NCBI RefSeq assembly: GCF_009733925.1
Contig: NZ_WOEI01000010.1
Coordinates: 1-48,636 of the forward strand
Source of the DNA: Streptobacillus canis
GTDB taxonomy: Bacteria; Fusobacteriota; Fusobacteriia; Fusobacteriales; Leptotrichiaceae
Length of the DNA: 48,636 bases
Reading direction: 5' to 3'
The notes under the pieces are model-generated. The model had not been told where the DNA came from. It did not search any database and worked only from the letters and a program-made list of their open reading frames with translations. Position numbers and translations under genes: made by a program. Numbering within the stretch: the first letter of the stretch is position 1; every line of letters begins with the position of its first letter. Positions 1 through 8,250 of the stretch are shown here, in pieces.

Positions 1-158
1 ATTCAAATATAGGATTTAATACAGACTATAAGATATTTACACCTAAAGTAAGTTTAGGAGTAAACTTTGATATATCAAGATTAAATATAGATACTTCAAT
101 AGAATACAATAAAAGATTTAGAGCATTACTGTCATTAAGATTCGATATAGTTAAATAG
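1..158 (+). CDS. 3' end of an outer-membrane beta-barrel protein (partial)
   Basis: The frame open from the window edge to the TAG at 156-158 gives about 51 residues. It alternates hydrophobic and polar residues in strand-sized blocks (KVSLGVNFDIS, NIDTSIEYNK, FRALLSLRFDIVK), as in the last strands of an autotransporter or porin barrel. The protein ends FDIVK rather than in a terminal aromatic residue, so the usual C-terminal signature is imperfect. The N-terminal part lies outside the window, so no passenger or function can be assigned. Confidence 0.6.
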   Translation, partial: SNIGFNTDYKIFTPKVSLGVNFDISRLNIDTSIEYNKRFRALLSLRFDIVK

Positions 159-176
159 AAAGGTATAGGAGAGTAT

Positions 177-218
177 TGAAATAAGTCTGTAAATTCATTC
201 AAATTTACTTTTATTTCA
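177..218. other. imperfect inverted repeat in the intergenic region
   Basis: TGAAATAA (177-184) pairs with TTATTTCA (211-218), and the inner GTAAA (189-193) pairs with TTTAC (204-208). It lies 18 bases after the barrel-gene stop and has no clear T-run, so it could be a weak terminator or an mRNA 3' structure. Nothing else is visible between 159 and 326. Confidence 0.25.
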
Positions 219-326
219 AAGACTCTTATGATATTTAATTTGTAAATAACTTAATATATTATAATTGTATTTTATAACGTGTCAATACTCTCAATTTAAT
301 AAATGATTATGAGTATTTTTAGTATC

Positions 327-354
327 AAAAAAGCCAGTTTTTGCTGGCTTTTTT
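327..354. terminator. bidirectional rho-independent terminator
   Basis: AAAAAAGCCAG (327-337), loop TTTTTG, then CTGGCTTTTTT (344-354). The A-run on one side and T-run on the other make it work in both directions, for the plus-strand barrel gene and the minus-strand operon that ends at 375. The same 11-base stem occurs at 30956-30986. Confidence 0.85.
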
Positions 355-374
355 GATTTATTTAGAGACAGCCC

Positions 375-1241
375 CTATTCTATTATACTTAGCATATCAT
401 GATAAATAGGTATTTCTATATTTATTCTTTCGTTTTTAGATGGATGAATAAATGATAGACTATATGCATGTAACATTTGTCTTTTTGCAATTTTATGATA
501 AATAGAATCGGGGTTATATAAAGTATCTCCAATGATAGGATGACCTAAATGTTTTAAATGAACTCTAATTTGATGAGTTCTTCCTGTAAATAGTTCACAT
601 TCAATAAGTGAAATATCTAAATGAGGATAAATTTTTATAAGTTTAAATTTAGTTTTAGCTTCTTGCCCTCTATCATCTATTATTCTTGCGAGTTCATCTC
701 CATTTTTATATATTTTCTCTTCGACCATTATTTCATCTTTTTCAAATATACCTTCAGCAAGAGCAAGATATTTTTTAATTACATTTGCCTTTCCAGATTG
801 GATAAATGATTGAGCAAAACTATTTTTTGCAATCATTATTAACCCTGAAGTATTCATGTCTAAACGAGATATAAATCTAGGAACTAGATTTTGATTGTAT
901 TTTTCAAGGAAATATGCAACAATACCATTAGCTAAAGTTTTATCTACTTTTTTTAAAGTAGGATGAGTTAATAAATATGGTTCTTTATTAATTATTAACA
1001 GATCATTATCCTCATAAACTATATCAAGGTTCATCTTGATGGGTTCTAAATTAGTACCTTTTTCTTTTTCTTTAACAGTAAGAATTCCTGTTTTTGGTAG
1101 TTTAGTTGTAGTTCTGATTTGTTTATTATCTAAAAATACCTCAATAGATCGTAAACTTCTACCAGAATAATTGTGAAATTCACGAAGATATTGAGATACT
1201 TTCAGTCTAAACGCTTTTTCATCTAGAATATATTTTTTCAT
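375..1241 (-). CDS. RluA-family pseudouridine synthase
   Basis: 288-residue rRNA/tRNA pseudouridine synthase. The catalytic motif is SRLDMNTSGL, with the conserved Asp in the RLD core. The family's C-terminal motif TGRTHQIRVHLKHLGHPIIGD is also present near residues 218-238. An N-terminal segment of about 75 residues (up to LDIVYEDNDLLIINKE) could act as an S4-like RNA-binding region. Which uridines it modifies (RluC, RluD or another subgroup) cannot be told from the sequence. It is last in a four-gene minus-strand operon: its ATG shares one base with the stop of the FakA/FakB-like gene (TAATG), so the two are translationally coupled. The terminator at 327-354 closes the operon. Confidence 0.88.
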   Translation of the reverse strand: MKKYILDEKAFRLKVSQYLREFHNYSGRSLRSIEVFLDNKQIRTTTKLPKTGILTVKEKEKGTNLEPIKMNLDIVYEDNDLLIINKEPYLLTHPTLKKVDKTLANGIVAYFLEKYNQNLVPRFISRLDMNTSGLIMIAKNSFAQSFIQSGKANVIKKYLALAEGIFEKDEIMVEEKIYKNGDELARIIDDRGQEAKTKFKLIKIYPHLDISLIECELFTGRTHQIRVHLKHLGHPIIGDTLYNPDSIYHKIAKRQMLHAYSLSFIHPSKNERINIEIPIYHDMLSIIE

Positions 1242-3724
1242 TATAATAATTTAGGTACTATGCAAATTGCATATATTGGACCTGCATGAGAACCTACAGT
1301 TGCTCCTATATGTGTAGTTTTTTCAGCAACCGTAATTTTATGGTTACCTTTTATACTTTCAAGTATTTGATTAATATTATCTAGTTGTTTTGAACTACCA
1401 CCAAATCCAGTATATAGATAAATACTTTGTTTTTTAGAAATTTCTTGTATATTTTTTTCAAGATAAGATATAGCAGAATTTTCTCCAAATACTTTTTTTT
1501 CAACAGTAAGACTACCTTGAGAGAAAGTAAGTATAGGTTTTAAGTTTAAGAAATCACCAATAGATCTAGCCATTTTAGTGATTCTTCCACCTCTTTCAAG
1601 ATATTTTAAATCTTCTACAACTATTAGTGCTTTAACTTTAGATTTAAACTTCTCTATCCATGCTGAAATTTCATTTACTGACTGTTTCATTATAGCTTTT
1701 TCTGCTGCTTGTTTAACTAGTATTCCTAATGGGAAAGAAACAAGTTGTGTATCTATTTGAATTATATCATTTTCTTTATTTAAGTTAGAGCTAACCATCT
1801 TAACAGTTCTAAATGTTCCACTCATAGTGCTGCTAATATTTAAAGTAATTATCTTCTTATATCCTTTATTAAAAATATTTGTATAAAGATTCATTAACTC
1901 TTTAGGTGAAGGTTGAGCGCTTTTGAAGTGAGCTTCTTCATTGATAAGTTTATTCCAAAATTCCTCTTTAGTAATATTTACACCGTCTTTAAAGTGTTCT
2001 CCACCTGCTTCAAGTCTAATAGGAGTAATAAATATTGGTAATCCTTTAATATCATCTTCTGTTAACTCACATGCAGAATCTGTTACGATAGCAATATCAG
2101 ACATATCTGTTGGTCTATTTTCAATATAGATATAATATTGATAATTTTCTTGATCACCAATTATAAATTTAGTATTAGGTATATTTAAACTTGAACGAAC
2201 TTCATCAAATTTATCTTTACCTTCAACTATAGTAATATTAGTTGTAGTCTCAGTAATATATTTTTCTTTTACTTCATTAATTAATGTTTGTAAATCTGCG
2301 TTAGCATGTTTAATCTTAGTATTAACTAATGCGATGTAATCATCTTTAGTAATTACTAATCCATCAACACTAGTATCTCTTACAGCCTTAGTAATTTCAA
2401 TAGAGTAGTTAAACTCTTGATTGAATTTTGTATTAGCTAAGATATCATAATAGTTTGTTAGATAGTAATAACCTTCCATCATAGTTTTAGTTGGTATAAC
2501 TAAAACGTTTTTTTCTGTTTTTTCAGCAGCAATATTTGCTGTAGAAATTACATTTTTGTTATTAGGTAATATTACTATTTGTTTATTACTATTTATTTTA
2601 GCAATGGCATTTAAAATATCTTGTACACTTGGATTTTGACTTTGTCCACCAAGTAGTACAACGTCAGCACCTAAAGTTAAGAATTCTTCTTTTAAGTTTA
2701 AGCTATCTGCTAAGATAACATAAGAGTATTTAGATAAGTTTGGTTTAGGGTTAACAAATATCTTAGTTTGTTCCTTCTCACTACTTACTAATCCTTCATT
2801 TTGTAATTTCATATTTTCTATCTTAATTTTTTCAAGATCTCCATGTTGCACAGCAAGTTCTAGAGCTTGTCCAGGATTATTAGTGTGTACATGTATCTTG
2901 AATTTCTTAGAAGTTTGAGCAAATACTGCAGAATCTCCTAATTTTAAGATGTCTTCTTTAAATTTGTCTATATCAAAATCAGCATTTCTAATTATGAACT
3001 CAGTACAGTATCTGAATTTAATTTCTGCTGGATCATGAGTAATGTCACTTAATTTGCTATCAAATGTTTTTTCTGTAGCTTCTTGAGTAACTATTTCATC
3101 TATTTCAGTAAGAGCTTTACTTATTCCTATAAAGAAGTAATAAAGACCCATAGCACCAGAATCTACCACACCTGCTTCTTTAAGTTTTGGTAATAATTCA
3201 GGTGTTTTGTTTACAGCTTCTTCAGCTGTAGTCGTTAAAACTTCTAACATTTTGTCTAAAGTTTCAATTTCATCTTTAATTTCCATTGCTTTTTCACTAA
3301 CTTCTCTAATTACAGTTAGTATAGTTCCTTCAACAGGTGTGTCCACCGCTTTGTAAGCAACTTCTTTAGCACTAACTAAAGCTTCAGCTAAATCAGTGCT
3401 TTCTAATCTTTTCTTATCACCAATTCCTCTTAAGAATCCTGTGATGATTTGAGAAAGTATAGTACCAGAGTTTCCTCTTGCTCCCATTAATACTGATTCT
3501 TCTATAACATCTATAACTTCTGTCATAGAACTTTTTTTGGTAGTACTACCTTCTATATCGTTTTTCATTGTTTCTAAAGTCATAGACATATTTGACCCTG
3601 TATCACCATCTGGTACAGGATAAACGTTTAACTCGTTTAAGTAGTCCTCATGTTTTTTTACCCATTTAGCTCCACCGATAAGAATACGTCTTAATCTCTT
3701 CGCGTCAATGTACTTTATACCCAT
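1241..3724 (-). CDS. DAK2-DegV fusion: fatty-acid kinase FakA joined to a FakB lipid-binding domain
   Basis: 827 residues, about the sum of a FakA (~550) and a FakB/DegV (~280). The N-terminus is a DhaL/DAK2 nucleotide-binding domain (VYPVPDGDTGSNMSMTLE near residues 35-52; GARGNSGTILSQ near 82-93). A middle FakA-type region follows. From about residue 545 comes a DegV domain: IAIVTDSACELT, the NISSTMSGTF fatty-acid-binding loop, and ERGGRITKMARSIGDFLNLK. In Firmicutes FakA phosphorylates fatty acids held by separate FakB proteins to feed phospholipid synthesis; here both roles seem to sit in one chain. RBS AGGAGG at 3731-3736 lies six bases before the ATG and overlaps the stop of the S1 gene. 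Fatty-acid kinase activity is inferred from domains only. Confidence 0.88.
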   Translation of the reverse strand: MGIKYIDAKRLRRILIGGAKWVKKHEDYLNELNVYPVPDGDTGSNMSMTLETMKNDIEGSTTKKSSMTEVIDVIEESVLMGARGNSGTILSQIITGFLRGIGDKKRLESTDLAEALVSAKEVAYKAVDTPVEGTILTVIREVSEKAMEIKDEIETLDKMLEVLTTTAEEAVNKTPELLPKLKEAGVVDSGAMGLYYFFIGISKALTEIDEIVTQEATEKTFDSKLSDITHDPAEIKFRYCTEFIIRNADFDIDKFKEDILKLGDSAVFAQTSKKFKIHVHTNNPGQALELAVQHGDLEKIKIENMKLQNEGLVSSEKEQTKIFVNPKPNLSKYSYVILADSLNLKEEFLTLGADVVLLGGQSQNPSVQDILNAIAKINSNKQIVILPNNKNVISTANIAAEKTEKNVLVIPTKTMMEGYYYLTNYYDILANTKFNQEFNYSIEITKAVRDTSVDGLVITKDDYIALVNTKIKHANADLQTLINEVKEKYITETTTNITIVEGKDKFDEVRSSLNIPNTKFIIGDQENYQYYIYIENRPTDMSDIAIVTDSACELTEDDIKGLPIFITPIRLEAGGEHFKDGVNITKEEFWNKLINEEAHFKSAQPSPKELMNLYTNIFNKGYKKIITLNISSTMSGTFRTVKMVSSNLNKENDIIQIDTQLVSFPLGILVKQAAEKAIMKQSVNEISAWIEKFKSKVKALIVVEDLKYLERGGRITKMARSIGDFLNLKPILTFSQGSLTVEKKVFGENSAISYLEKNIQEISKKQSIYLYTGFGGSSKQLDNINQILESIKGNHKITVAEKTTHIGATVGSHAGPIYAICIVPKLL

Positions 3725-3734
3725 TCATATCCTC

Positions 3735-5282
3735 CTAATTGTTGGCACCATAAATTTTCATTAATTCTTCCAACTCTTTTTTCTCTTCTAACTCTTCTAT
3801 TTTTCTAACAGAAAGTAAGATAGAATTTTTATTATTATTTTTATCAAATACTACAGCTTTAATAGTGTCACCAACATTAAAGTGTTCTTTGATGTCTTTA
3901 ATCATTTCTTTAGCTAATTCTTTCTTAGGTATTAATCCTTTGAAATCATCAGTTAATCTTACTAATATTCCATTTTCTAAAATATCAGTAATCACAACTT
4001 CATATTCAGTATTTTTGTTAAATTTACTAGATGCTACATCATATGGAGATTTTCCTAATTTTCTAATACTTCCAACTAGATTTTTTTCATCTTTTTTAAT
4101 TTCTATTAATTTAACATCTAAATTATCTCCTGGCTTTATAGAAATGTTTTCAAATTTATTCCATGAATATTCTGATTTAGGAACAAATACTTCTAAATTT
4201 TCAGGAGTTTTAGCAAAGAATCCAAATTCTTTAACTCTAGTTACTGTAACATTTATGATGTCATTTAATACACAGAAATCATCTAAGTTTTCCCATATTT
4301 TTTCAAATACTGTTTTAGCACTTAAAACAATTTTTTCTTTTTCATCATCTATGGCTGTAACCTCGCAAAATATTACATCACCTTTTTTGTATTCCTTTTC
4401 TACATTTCCAATTTTTTTATAGTATAAATCAGAAACATGTATTAAATCTTCTCTTTCGCCTAAGTCAACTACAACTCCAAAAGAGAAAATTTCTTTAACA
4501 GGAGCATCGATATTTTGTCCTATATGATATTTTTCTCTAATTTTTAACCAAGGATTTTCAGTTAACTGTTTAATACTTAATTTGATTTTTTTAGCTTCTT
4601 TATCAAGTTCAATAATTTTAGCTTCTATTTTATCATTAATGTTAAAGTCTTTTAAAGTTTTTTCTTTGTTCCAAGAAAGTTCACTACTATGTAATAATCC
4701 AGCTAATTTTCCAAGCTCTACGATTACTCCATAATCAAGTTTATTTGAAATTACTCCACTTACCTTATCACCTAAATTTAATTTAGATAAGAAAGTCTCT
4801 TCTTCTTGTTTGATAATATCTAATCTTGAAAGGATTATATCTTTTTTGTTTTTTTCTATTACATCAAATTCTAACTTTTCCCCATTAGGTATGTATTTTT
4901 GGTTTAATCCAGAGGTTTTAAATGGTAAGAAAGCTGAAAGTAATCCACAATCTACTTTGTATCCACCTTTTACTTTTTCTTTAATTACCCCAGAAATTTT
5001 ATCTCCTTTTTTTATATTAGAGAAAGCTTCTCTTTTTTCTAAGATATTTTTTGAAACAATTAAAAATTCATCATTTTCTTTTACAACAAGAACTTTTATT
5101 TTTTCTCCAATTTCTACATCTTTTATTTCATTAATTCTGATACGGCCTTCTAATTTATTATTGATATTTAAATATCCGTATTCATCATCTTTTCTAATTA
5201 GAGTTCCTTCTATTTTATCACCTAGATTTTGTTCTCCTGTTGGAAGATATTCTTCTAGCATTTCCATAAAATTGTTGTTCAT
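3735..5282 (-). CDS. rpsA: S1-domain RNA-binding protein, ribosomal protein S1-like
   Basis: 515 residues with six S1/OB repeats, each showing the G-x-V/I-x-G...G-V/F...L-x-G pattern: GDKIEGTLIRKDDEYGYL, GDKISGVIKEKVKGGYKV, GDKVSGVISNKLDYGVIV, GQNIDAPVKEIFSFGVVV, NDIINVTVTRVKEFGFFA and NTEYEVVITDILENGILV. Six repeats and this length match bacterial S1, which holds mRNA on the 30S subunit. A Fusobacteriota S1 with extra roles is possible. The start at 5282 sits seven bases from GGAG; the ATG at 5288 would be only one base from it. The gene lies between ptsH and the FakA/FakB-like gene with gaps of about ten bases on each side, so it is cotranscribed. Confidence 0.82.
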   Translation of the reverse strand: MNNNFMEMLEEYLPTGEQNLGDKIEGTLIRKDDEYGYLNINNKLEGRIRINEIKDVEIGEKIKVLVVKENDEFLIVSKNILEKREAFSNIKKGDKISGVIKEKVKGGYKVDCGLLSAFLPFKTSGLNQKYIPNGEKLEFDVIEKNKKDIILSRLDIIKQEEETFLSKLNLGDKVSGVISNKLDYGVIVELGKLAGLLHSSELSWNKEKTLKDFNINDKIEAKIIELDKEAKKIKLSIKQLTENPWLKIREKYHIGQNIDAPVKEIFSFGVVVDLGEREDLIHVSDLYYKKIGNVEKEYKKGDVIFCEVTAIDDEKEKIVLSAKTVFEKIWENLDDFCVLNDIINVTVTRVKEFGFFAKTPENLEVFVPKSEYSWNKFENISIKPGDNLDVKLIEIKKDEKNLVGSIRKLGKSPYDVASSKFNKNTEYEVVITDILENGILVRLTDDFKGLIPKKELAKEMIKDIKEHFNVGDTIKAVVFDKNNNKNSILLSVRKIEELEEKKELEELMKIYGANN

Positions 5283-5293
5283 TTGCATTCTCC

Positions 5294-5566
5294 TTAATTA
5301 AATTGTTCTATTTCTATTAGGGTCTGTAGTGCAGAAAGTAGCTTTTTTTCTTCCTCATCATTACCATTATCAGCTATGATTTCAAATTCTCTTCCTGGCT
5401 CTAAACCAATTAATAAAATAGCCATAATATTTTTGGCATCATAGTTTTCTTCTTCATATCTAAAAAAGACATTACCAGAAAATTTATTAGTAATTGCACA
5501 TATTTTAGTTGAAGGTCTTGCATGTATACCTTGTTCATTCATTACTGTTACTTTAATCTTATTCAT
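5294..5566 (-). CDS. ptsH: HPr-like phosphocarrier protein
   Basis: 90 residues, normal HPr size. The active-site motif GIHARPS places the phosphoryl-accepting His at position 15, so it can carry phosphate from enzyme I to PTS EII proteins, such as the trehalose EIIBC at the other end of this window. Position 46, the regulatory serine of Firmicute HPr (context K-S-I-M), is Asn here (AKNIMAILLIGL), so control by HPr kinase seems impossible. Residues 66-90 are acidic (NGNDEEEKK). It is first in the operon, with GGGAG seven bases before the ATG. No enzyme I gene is nearby. A ptsH paralogue specialised for regulation is an alternative. Confidence 0.85.
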   Translation of the reverse strand: MNKIKVTVMNEQGIHARPSTKICAITNKFSGNVFFRYEEENYDAKNIMAILLIGLEPGREFEIIADNGNDEEEKKLLSALQTLIEIEQFN

Positions 5567-5698
5567 AAATTTCTCCCAAAAATATTAGTCTATACCTTAC
5601 AATATTATACAACAAAGTTCGTCAAATATCAATGTTTATGCATAAAATGTTGTAAAATATAAAACTATGTGTTATCCTTCTATTGAAGGAGGAAAACC

Positions 5699-6154
5699 AT
5701 GAAATCATATACTTTGTGTTATTTAATAAAAAATGATAAGTTTTTAATGCTTTATAGAAATAAAAAGAAAGAAGATATTAATAAAGGGAAATGGATAGGT
5801 GTAGGAGGTAAAATAGAATTAGGAGAAAGTCCACATGAATCTATAAAAAGAGAAGTTAAAGAAGAAACGGGATATATTTTAAATCAATGTAATATGAGAG
5901 GGATAATTGTCTTTGTATATAATGGTATTACAGAGTATATTTATGTATTCACATCAAAAGATTTTAGTGGTGAAATGATAGAGTGTAATGAAGGAGAATT
6001 GAAATATATTCAAAAAGATGAAGTGCTTAATTTAAATCTTTGGGAAGGAGATAGATATTTTCTTAAAGAGTTAATGGAAGATAAACAAGAATTTTTTGTA
6101 TATAAAATGGAATATGAAAATGATAAATTAATTAAAGTTGAAAAGGAGCAATAA
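5699..6154 (+). CDS. Nudix hydrolase, 8-oxo-dGTPase-like
   Basis: 151 residues. A complete Nudix box lies at about residues 38-60 (GKIELGESPHESIKREVKEETGY; G-x5-E-x7-REVKEETG), giving the metal-binding glutamates. The surrounding pattern (N-terminal YTLCYLIKNDKFLMLYRNKK, then KGKWIGVGGKIE) resembles MutT/YtkD-type enzymes that hydrolyse oxidised or other nucleoside triphosphates. The substrate is not determined. AAGGAGG lies six bases before the ATG. It is the first gene of a plus-strand trio and its stop overlaps the next start (TAATG). It diverges from ptsH across 132 bases. Confidence 0.85.
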   Translation: MKSYTLCYLIKNDKFLMLYRNKKKEDINKGKWIGVGGKIELGESPHESIKREVKEETGYILNQCNMRGIIVFVYNGITEYIYVFTSKDFSGEMIECNEGELKYIQKDEVLNLNLWEGDRYFLKELMEDKQEFFVYKMEYENDKLIKVEKEQ

Positions 6155-6603
6155 TGTTTGAGTTGAATAAATTAGTAGAGGTATATTTTAATGATGAGTT
6201 CGATAAATTATCTGTAGGATATATTAGAAAGATAGATGATGAATATATTATGCTTGAAGAAATAAGTCCGAGAGGATTTAAAGATGGGTGTTCAATTATA
6301 TCTAAAAATAGAATTAATATAGTTAAAAGTAATACAGAATATCTAAAAGAAATAGAAATTAATGGTGGAAATATATTTGATGAAGTATTAGAAAAACTGA
6401 TTTCTCAAAGACTTATATTAACTATAGAATTAAAAGAAGGAGAAAAAGTATTTGGATTTGTTCAAAAAATTGATGAAGAAAATATATATTTAGAATATTT
6501 CCAAGAAAAAATATTAGTGAAGAAGAGAGATGTTATCAATTTTTATATAAACGGTATAAATCAAAGAAGAGATGTATTAATAGATAATGAAAAAAGAAAG
6601 TGA
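6154..6603 (+). CDS. hypothetical protein with two similar beta-rich halves
   Basis: 149 residues, not recognised. Two halves look alike: residues 6-53 (LVEVYFNDEFDKLSVGYIRKIDDEYIMLEEIS...) and residues 85-130 (LILTIELKEGEKVFGFVQKIDEENIYLEYFQ...). Both have the pattern strand, turn, G-[YF]-[IV]-[RQ]-K-I-D-[DE]-E, strand, like a duplicated Sm-like or small barrel module. There is no signal peptide or membrane segment, so it is cytoplasmic. It is coupled to the Nudix gene by a one-base overlap and followed six bases later by the MRLWH-family gene. A role in the same process as those genes is only inferred from context. Confidence 0.7.
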   Translation: MFELNKLVEVYFNDEFDKLSVGYIRKIDDEYIMLEEISPRGFKDGCSIISKNRINIVKSNTEYLKEIEINGGNIFDEVLEKLISQRLILTIELKEGEKVFGFVQKIDEENIYLEYFQEKILVKKRDVINFYINGINQRRDVLIDNEKRK

Positions 6604-6609
6604 AGAAAA

Positions 6610-6978
6610 ATGAGATTATGGCATGAAGAATTAATATCAAAATTACCAAGACAACAATTATTGGGTCAACATAGAGAATGTTGCGCATTAAGAGGAGGCG
6701 GTTGGGGGAAAAAGCATGAAACTGTAGATTATGTTTTTAAATATTCGCCTATAAGATTATATTATTATCATTTATTGATAATGGAGGAAATGAAAAAAAG
6801 AGGATATTTACCATCTGAAGAATGGTTTGATAAATTATACAGAGGTAAAAAAGAAAAAGCATATGACTTATTAAAAGAAGAAAAGAAATTGAAACCAATT
6901 TATCCAGAACATAATGAAAAATACTATGTTGAATGTATAGAAAATCTAAAAAATAAGGGAATAGAAATTAATTTTTAA
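6610..6978 (+). CDS. small MRLWH-family protein (TIGR02328-like; possibly pyrimidine-dimer glycosylase-related)
   Basis: 122 residues beginning MRLWHEELISKLPRQQLLGQ, then HRECCALRGGGWG and a C-terminal KRGYLPSEEWFD. This is the signature of a family of ~120-residue proteins (TIGR02328) whose N-terminal HxxLIxxLPRxxLLxxHRE pattern recalls T4 endonuclease V, a pyrimidine-dimer glycosylase. I am fairly sure of the family and much less sure of a DNA-repair function. Placement after a Nudix hydrolase would fit a repair or nucleotide-cleaning group, but that is inference. The RBS is weak (GTGAAG before the ATG). The tRNA-Gln promoter starts 30 bases downstream. Confidence 0.65.
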   Translation: MRLWHEELISKLPRQQLLGQHRECCALRGGGWGKKHETVDYVFKYSPIRLYYYHLLIMEEMKKRGYLPSEEWFDKLYRGKKEKAYDLLKEEKKLKPIYPEHNEKYYVECIENLKNKGIEINF

Positions 6979-7008
6979 AAATATCTGTCAAGTAAAAATA
7001 AAAATATC

Positions 7009-7037
7009 TTGACAAATTTTTATATTTAGTGTAAAAT
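7009..7037 (+). promoter_or_regulatory. sigma-70-type promoter of tRNA-Gln
   Basis: TTGACA at 7009-7014, a 17-base spacer, and TAAAAT at 7032-7037. It ends 14 bases before the tRNA. Confidence 0.75.
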
Positions 7038-7051
7038 AACTATTGTCTTGA

Positions 7052-7126
7052 TGGGCTGTAGCCAAGCGGTAAGGCAGTGGACTTTGACTCCACGATGCGT
7101 TGGTTCGAATCCAGCCAGCCCAACCA
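7052..7126 (+). tRNA. tRNA-Gln (anticodon UUG), CCA encoded
   Basis: The acceptor stem TGGGCTG (7052-7058) pairs with CAGCCCA (7116-7122), followed by discriminator A and an encoded CCA (7124-7126). The anticodon stem GTGGA/TCCAC (7077-7081, 7089-7093) encloses CTTTGAC with anticodon TTG at 7084-7086. The T loop TTCGAAT is present. The high GC content stands out from the AT-rich surroundings, as expected for a structural RNA. Confidence 0.97.
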
Positions 7127-7129
7127 TTT

Positions 7130-7153
7130 ATGCGATTAATCGCATTTTTTTTT
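7130..7153 (+). terminator. terminator after tRNA-Gln
   Basis: ATGCGA (7130-7135), TTAA loop, TCGCAT (7140-7145), then a run of T. The hairpin is four bases after the CCA end. Confidence 0.85.
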
Positions 7154-7175
7154 ACATTTTTTTTAGGAGTTGAAT

Positions 7176-8165
7176 ATGAATAGCAAACAGTATACATTAA
7201 TCGAATTTAGAGATAAAATGTATCAAAATCTAGAAGTTACAGCAAGTTCTACCATAATTTTAATGTGTGCAATATTTATTGCATCTATAGGATTAAATAT
7301 GAATTCTATACCAGTTATTATAGGAGCAATGTTAATTTCTCCTTTGATGAATTCAATTTTAGGAATGGGAGTTGGATTATCAATATATGATATGGTATTA
7401 GTAAAAAAATCCTTAAGATTAATGTCGGTACAGGTTGGAGTAAGTTTATTTACTTCCTTTATATATTTCTCGATTTCTCCTATTACTTATGCAAGTTCAG
7501 AAATAATAGCAAGAACTTCACCAACTATTTGGGATGTTATTATAGCTTTTGTAGGAGGTATAGCAGGTATTATTGGAGCAAGGCAAAAAGAAGTAAGCAA
7601 TATCATACCTGGTGTTGCAATCGCAACAGCTTTAATGCCACCGGTTTGTACTGCTGGATATTCATTAGCCACAGGTAATTTTGAATATTTTTTTGGGGCA
7701 TCATATTTATTTCTAATAAATACATGTTTTATAATGATAGCAACATTTATTGGGATAAGATTTATGTATAGGGGATATAGTGAAATACAGGAAAATAAAA
7801 AATTAAAAAAAATATTATTAACTATTTCATTTTTAATAATAATTCCTTCAATTTTTTCAGCAGCTAAACTTGTAACACAAACTGTAAGAACTGATGCTGT
7901 TGAAAAAATGATAGAAAAAGAATTTACAAGTCATGTTATTATAAATAAGAAATTTGTTTTTAAAGATAATAAGGTTGAATTAACTATAGCAGGAGATTTG
8001 ATTAATAATGAAGACATGAAGAAAATACTAAATAAAAGAAAAGAATATGGGTTAGAAAATATAGAATTTGAAATATTTCAAATACCTAACGTTAGAAACT
8101 TGAATCCAAAAATTTTAGAAGTATATATAGATAAATATATAGAAAAAAAATTAAATAATAAATAA
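7176..8165 (+). CDS. DUF389 multi-pass membrane protein
   Basis: 329 residues. After a short cytoplasmic N-terminus there are about six hydrophobic helices up to residue ~235, with the DUF389 pattern PVIIGAMLISPLMNSILGMG and the later segment IIPGVAIATALMPPVCTAGY. A soluble C-terminal domain of ~90 residues follows. The family has no established biochemical role. A TTG at 7170 lies directly against AGGAG (7165-7169), while the ATG at 7176 is six bases from it, so 7176 is chosen. It is a single gene between two terminators. Confidence 0.85.
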   Translation: MNSKQYTLIEFRDKMYQNLEVTASSTIILMCAIFIASIGLNMNSIPVIIGAMLISPLMNSILGMGVGLSIYDMVLVKKSLRLMSVQVGVSLFTSFIYFSISPITYASSEIIARTSPTIWDVIIAFVGGIAGIIGARQKEVSNIIPGVAIATALMPPVCTAGYSLATGNFEYFFGASYLFLINTCFIMIATFIGIRFMYRGYSEIQENKKLKKILLTISFLIIIPSIFSAAKLVTQTVRTDAVEKMIEKEFTSHVIINKKFVFKDNKVELTIAGDLINNEDMKKILNKRKEYGLENIEFEIFQIPNVRNLNPKILEVYIDKYIEKKLNNK

Positions 8166-8188
8166 GGAAGCGAAAGCTTCTTTTTTTC
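8166..8188 (+). terminator. terminator after the DUF389 gene
   Basis: GGAAGC, GAAA tetraloop, GCTTCT and a run of seven T, starting directly after the stop codon. Confidence 0.85.
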
Positions 8189-8216
8189 TTGACTTTTATA
8201 AAAACCAAGATAAACT
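8189..8216 (+). promoter_or_regulatory. probable promoter of the GH3 gene
   Basis: TTGACT (8189-8194), 16 bases, TAAACT (8211-8216). The -35 box begins at the end of the preceding terminator T-run. Confidence 0.5.
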
Positions 8217-8250
8217 ATAGTATCAAGTTAAATTAGTGGAGGATGGAAGT

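Noticed and set aside
3865..4422. 185-codon plus-strand ORF opposite the S1 gene
   Set aside because: Antisense to conserved S1 repeats and without RBS or family resemblance.
6988..7197. Minus-strand ORF of 69 codons across the tRNA
   Set aside because: It is the antisense of tRNA-Gln and its terminator; such frames (GWIRTNASWSQSPLPYRLA-like) are a common artefact over tRNA genes.
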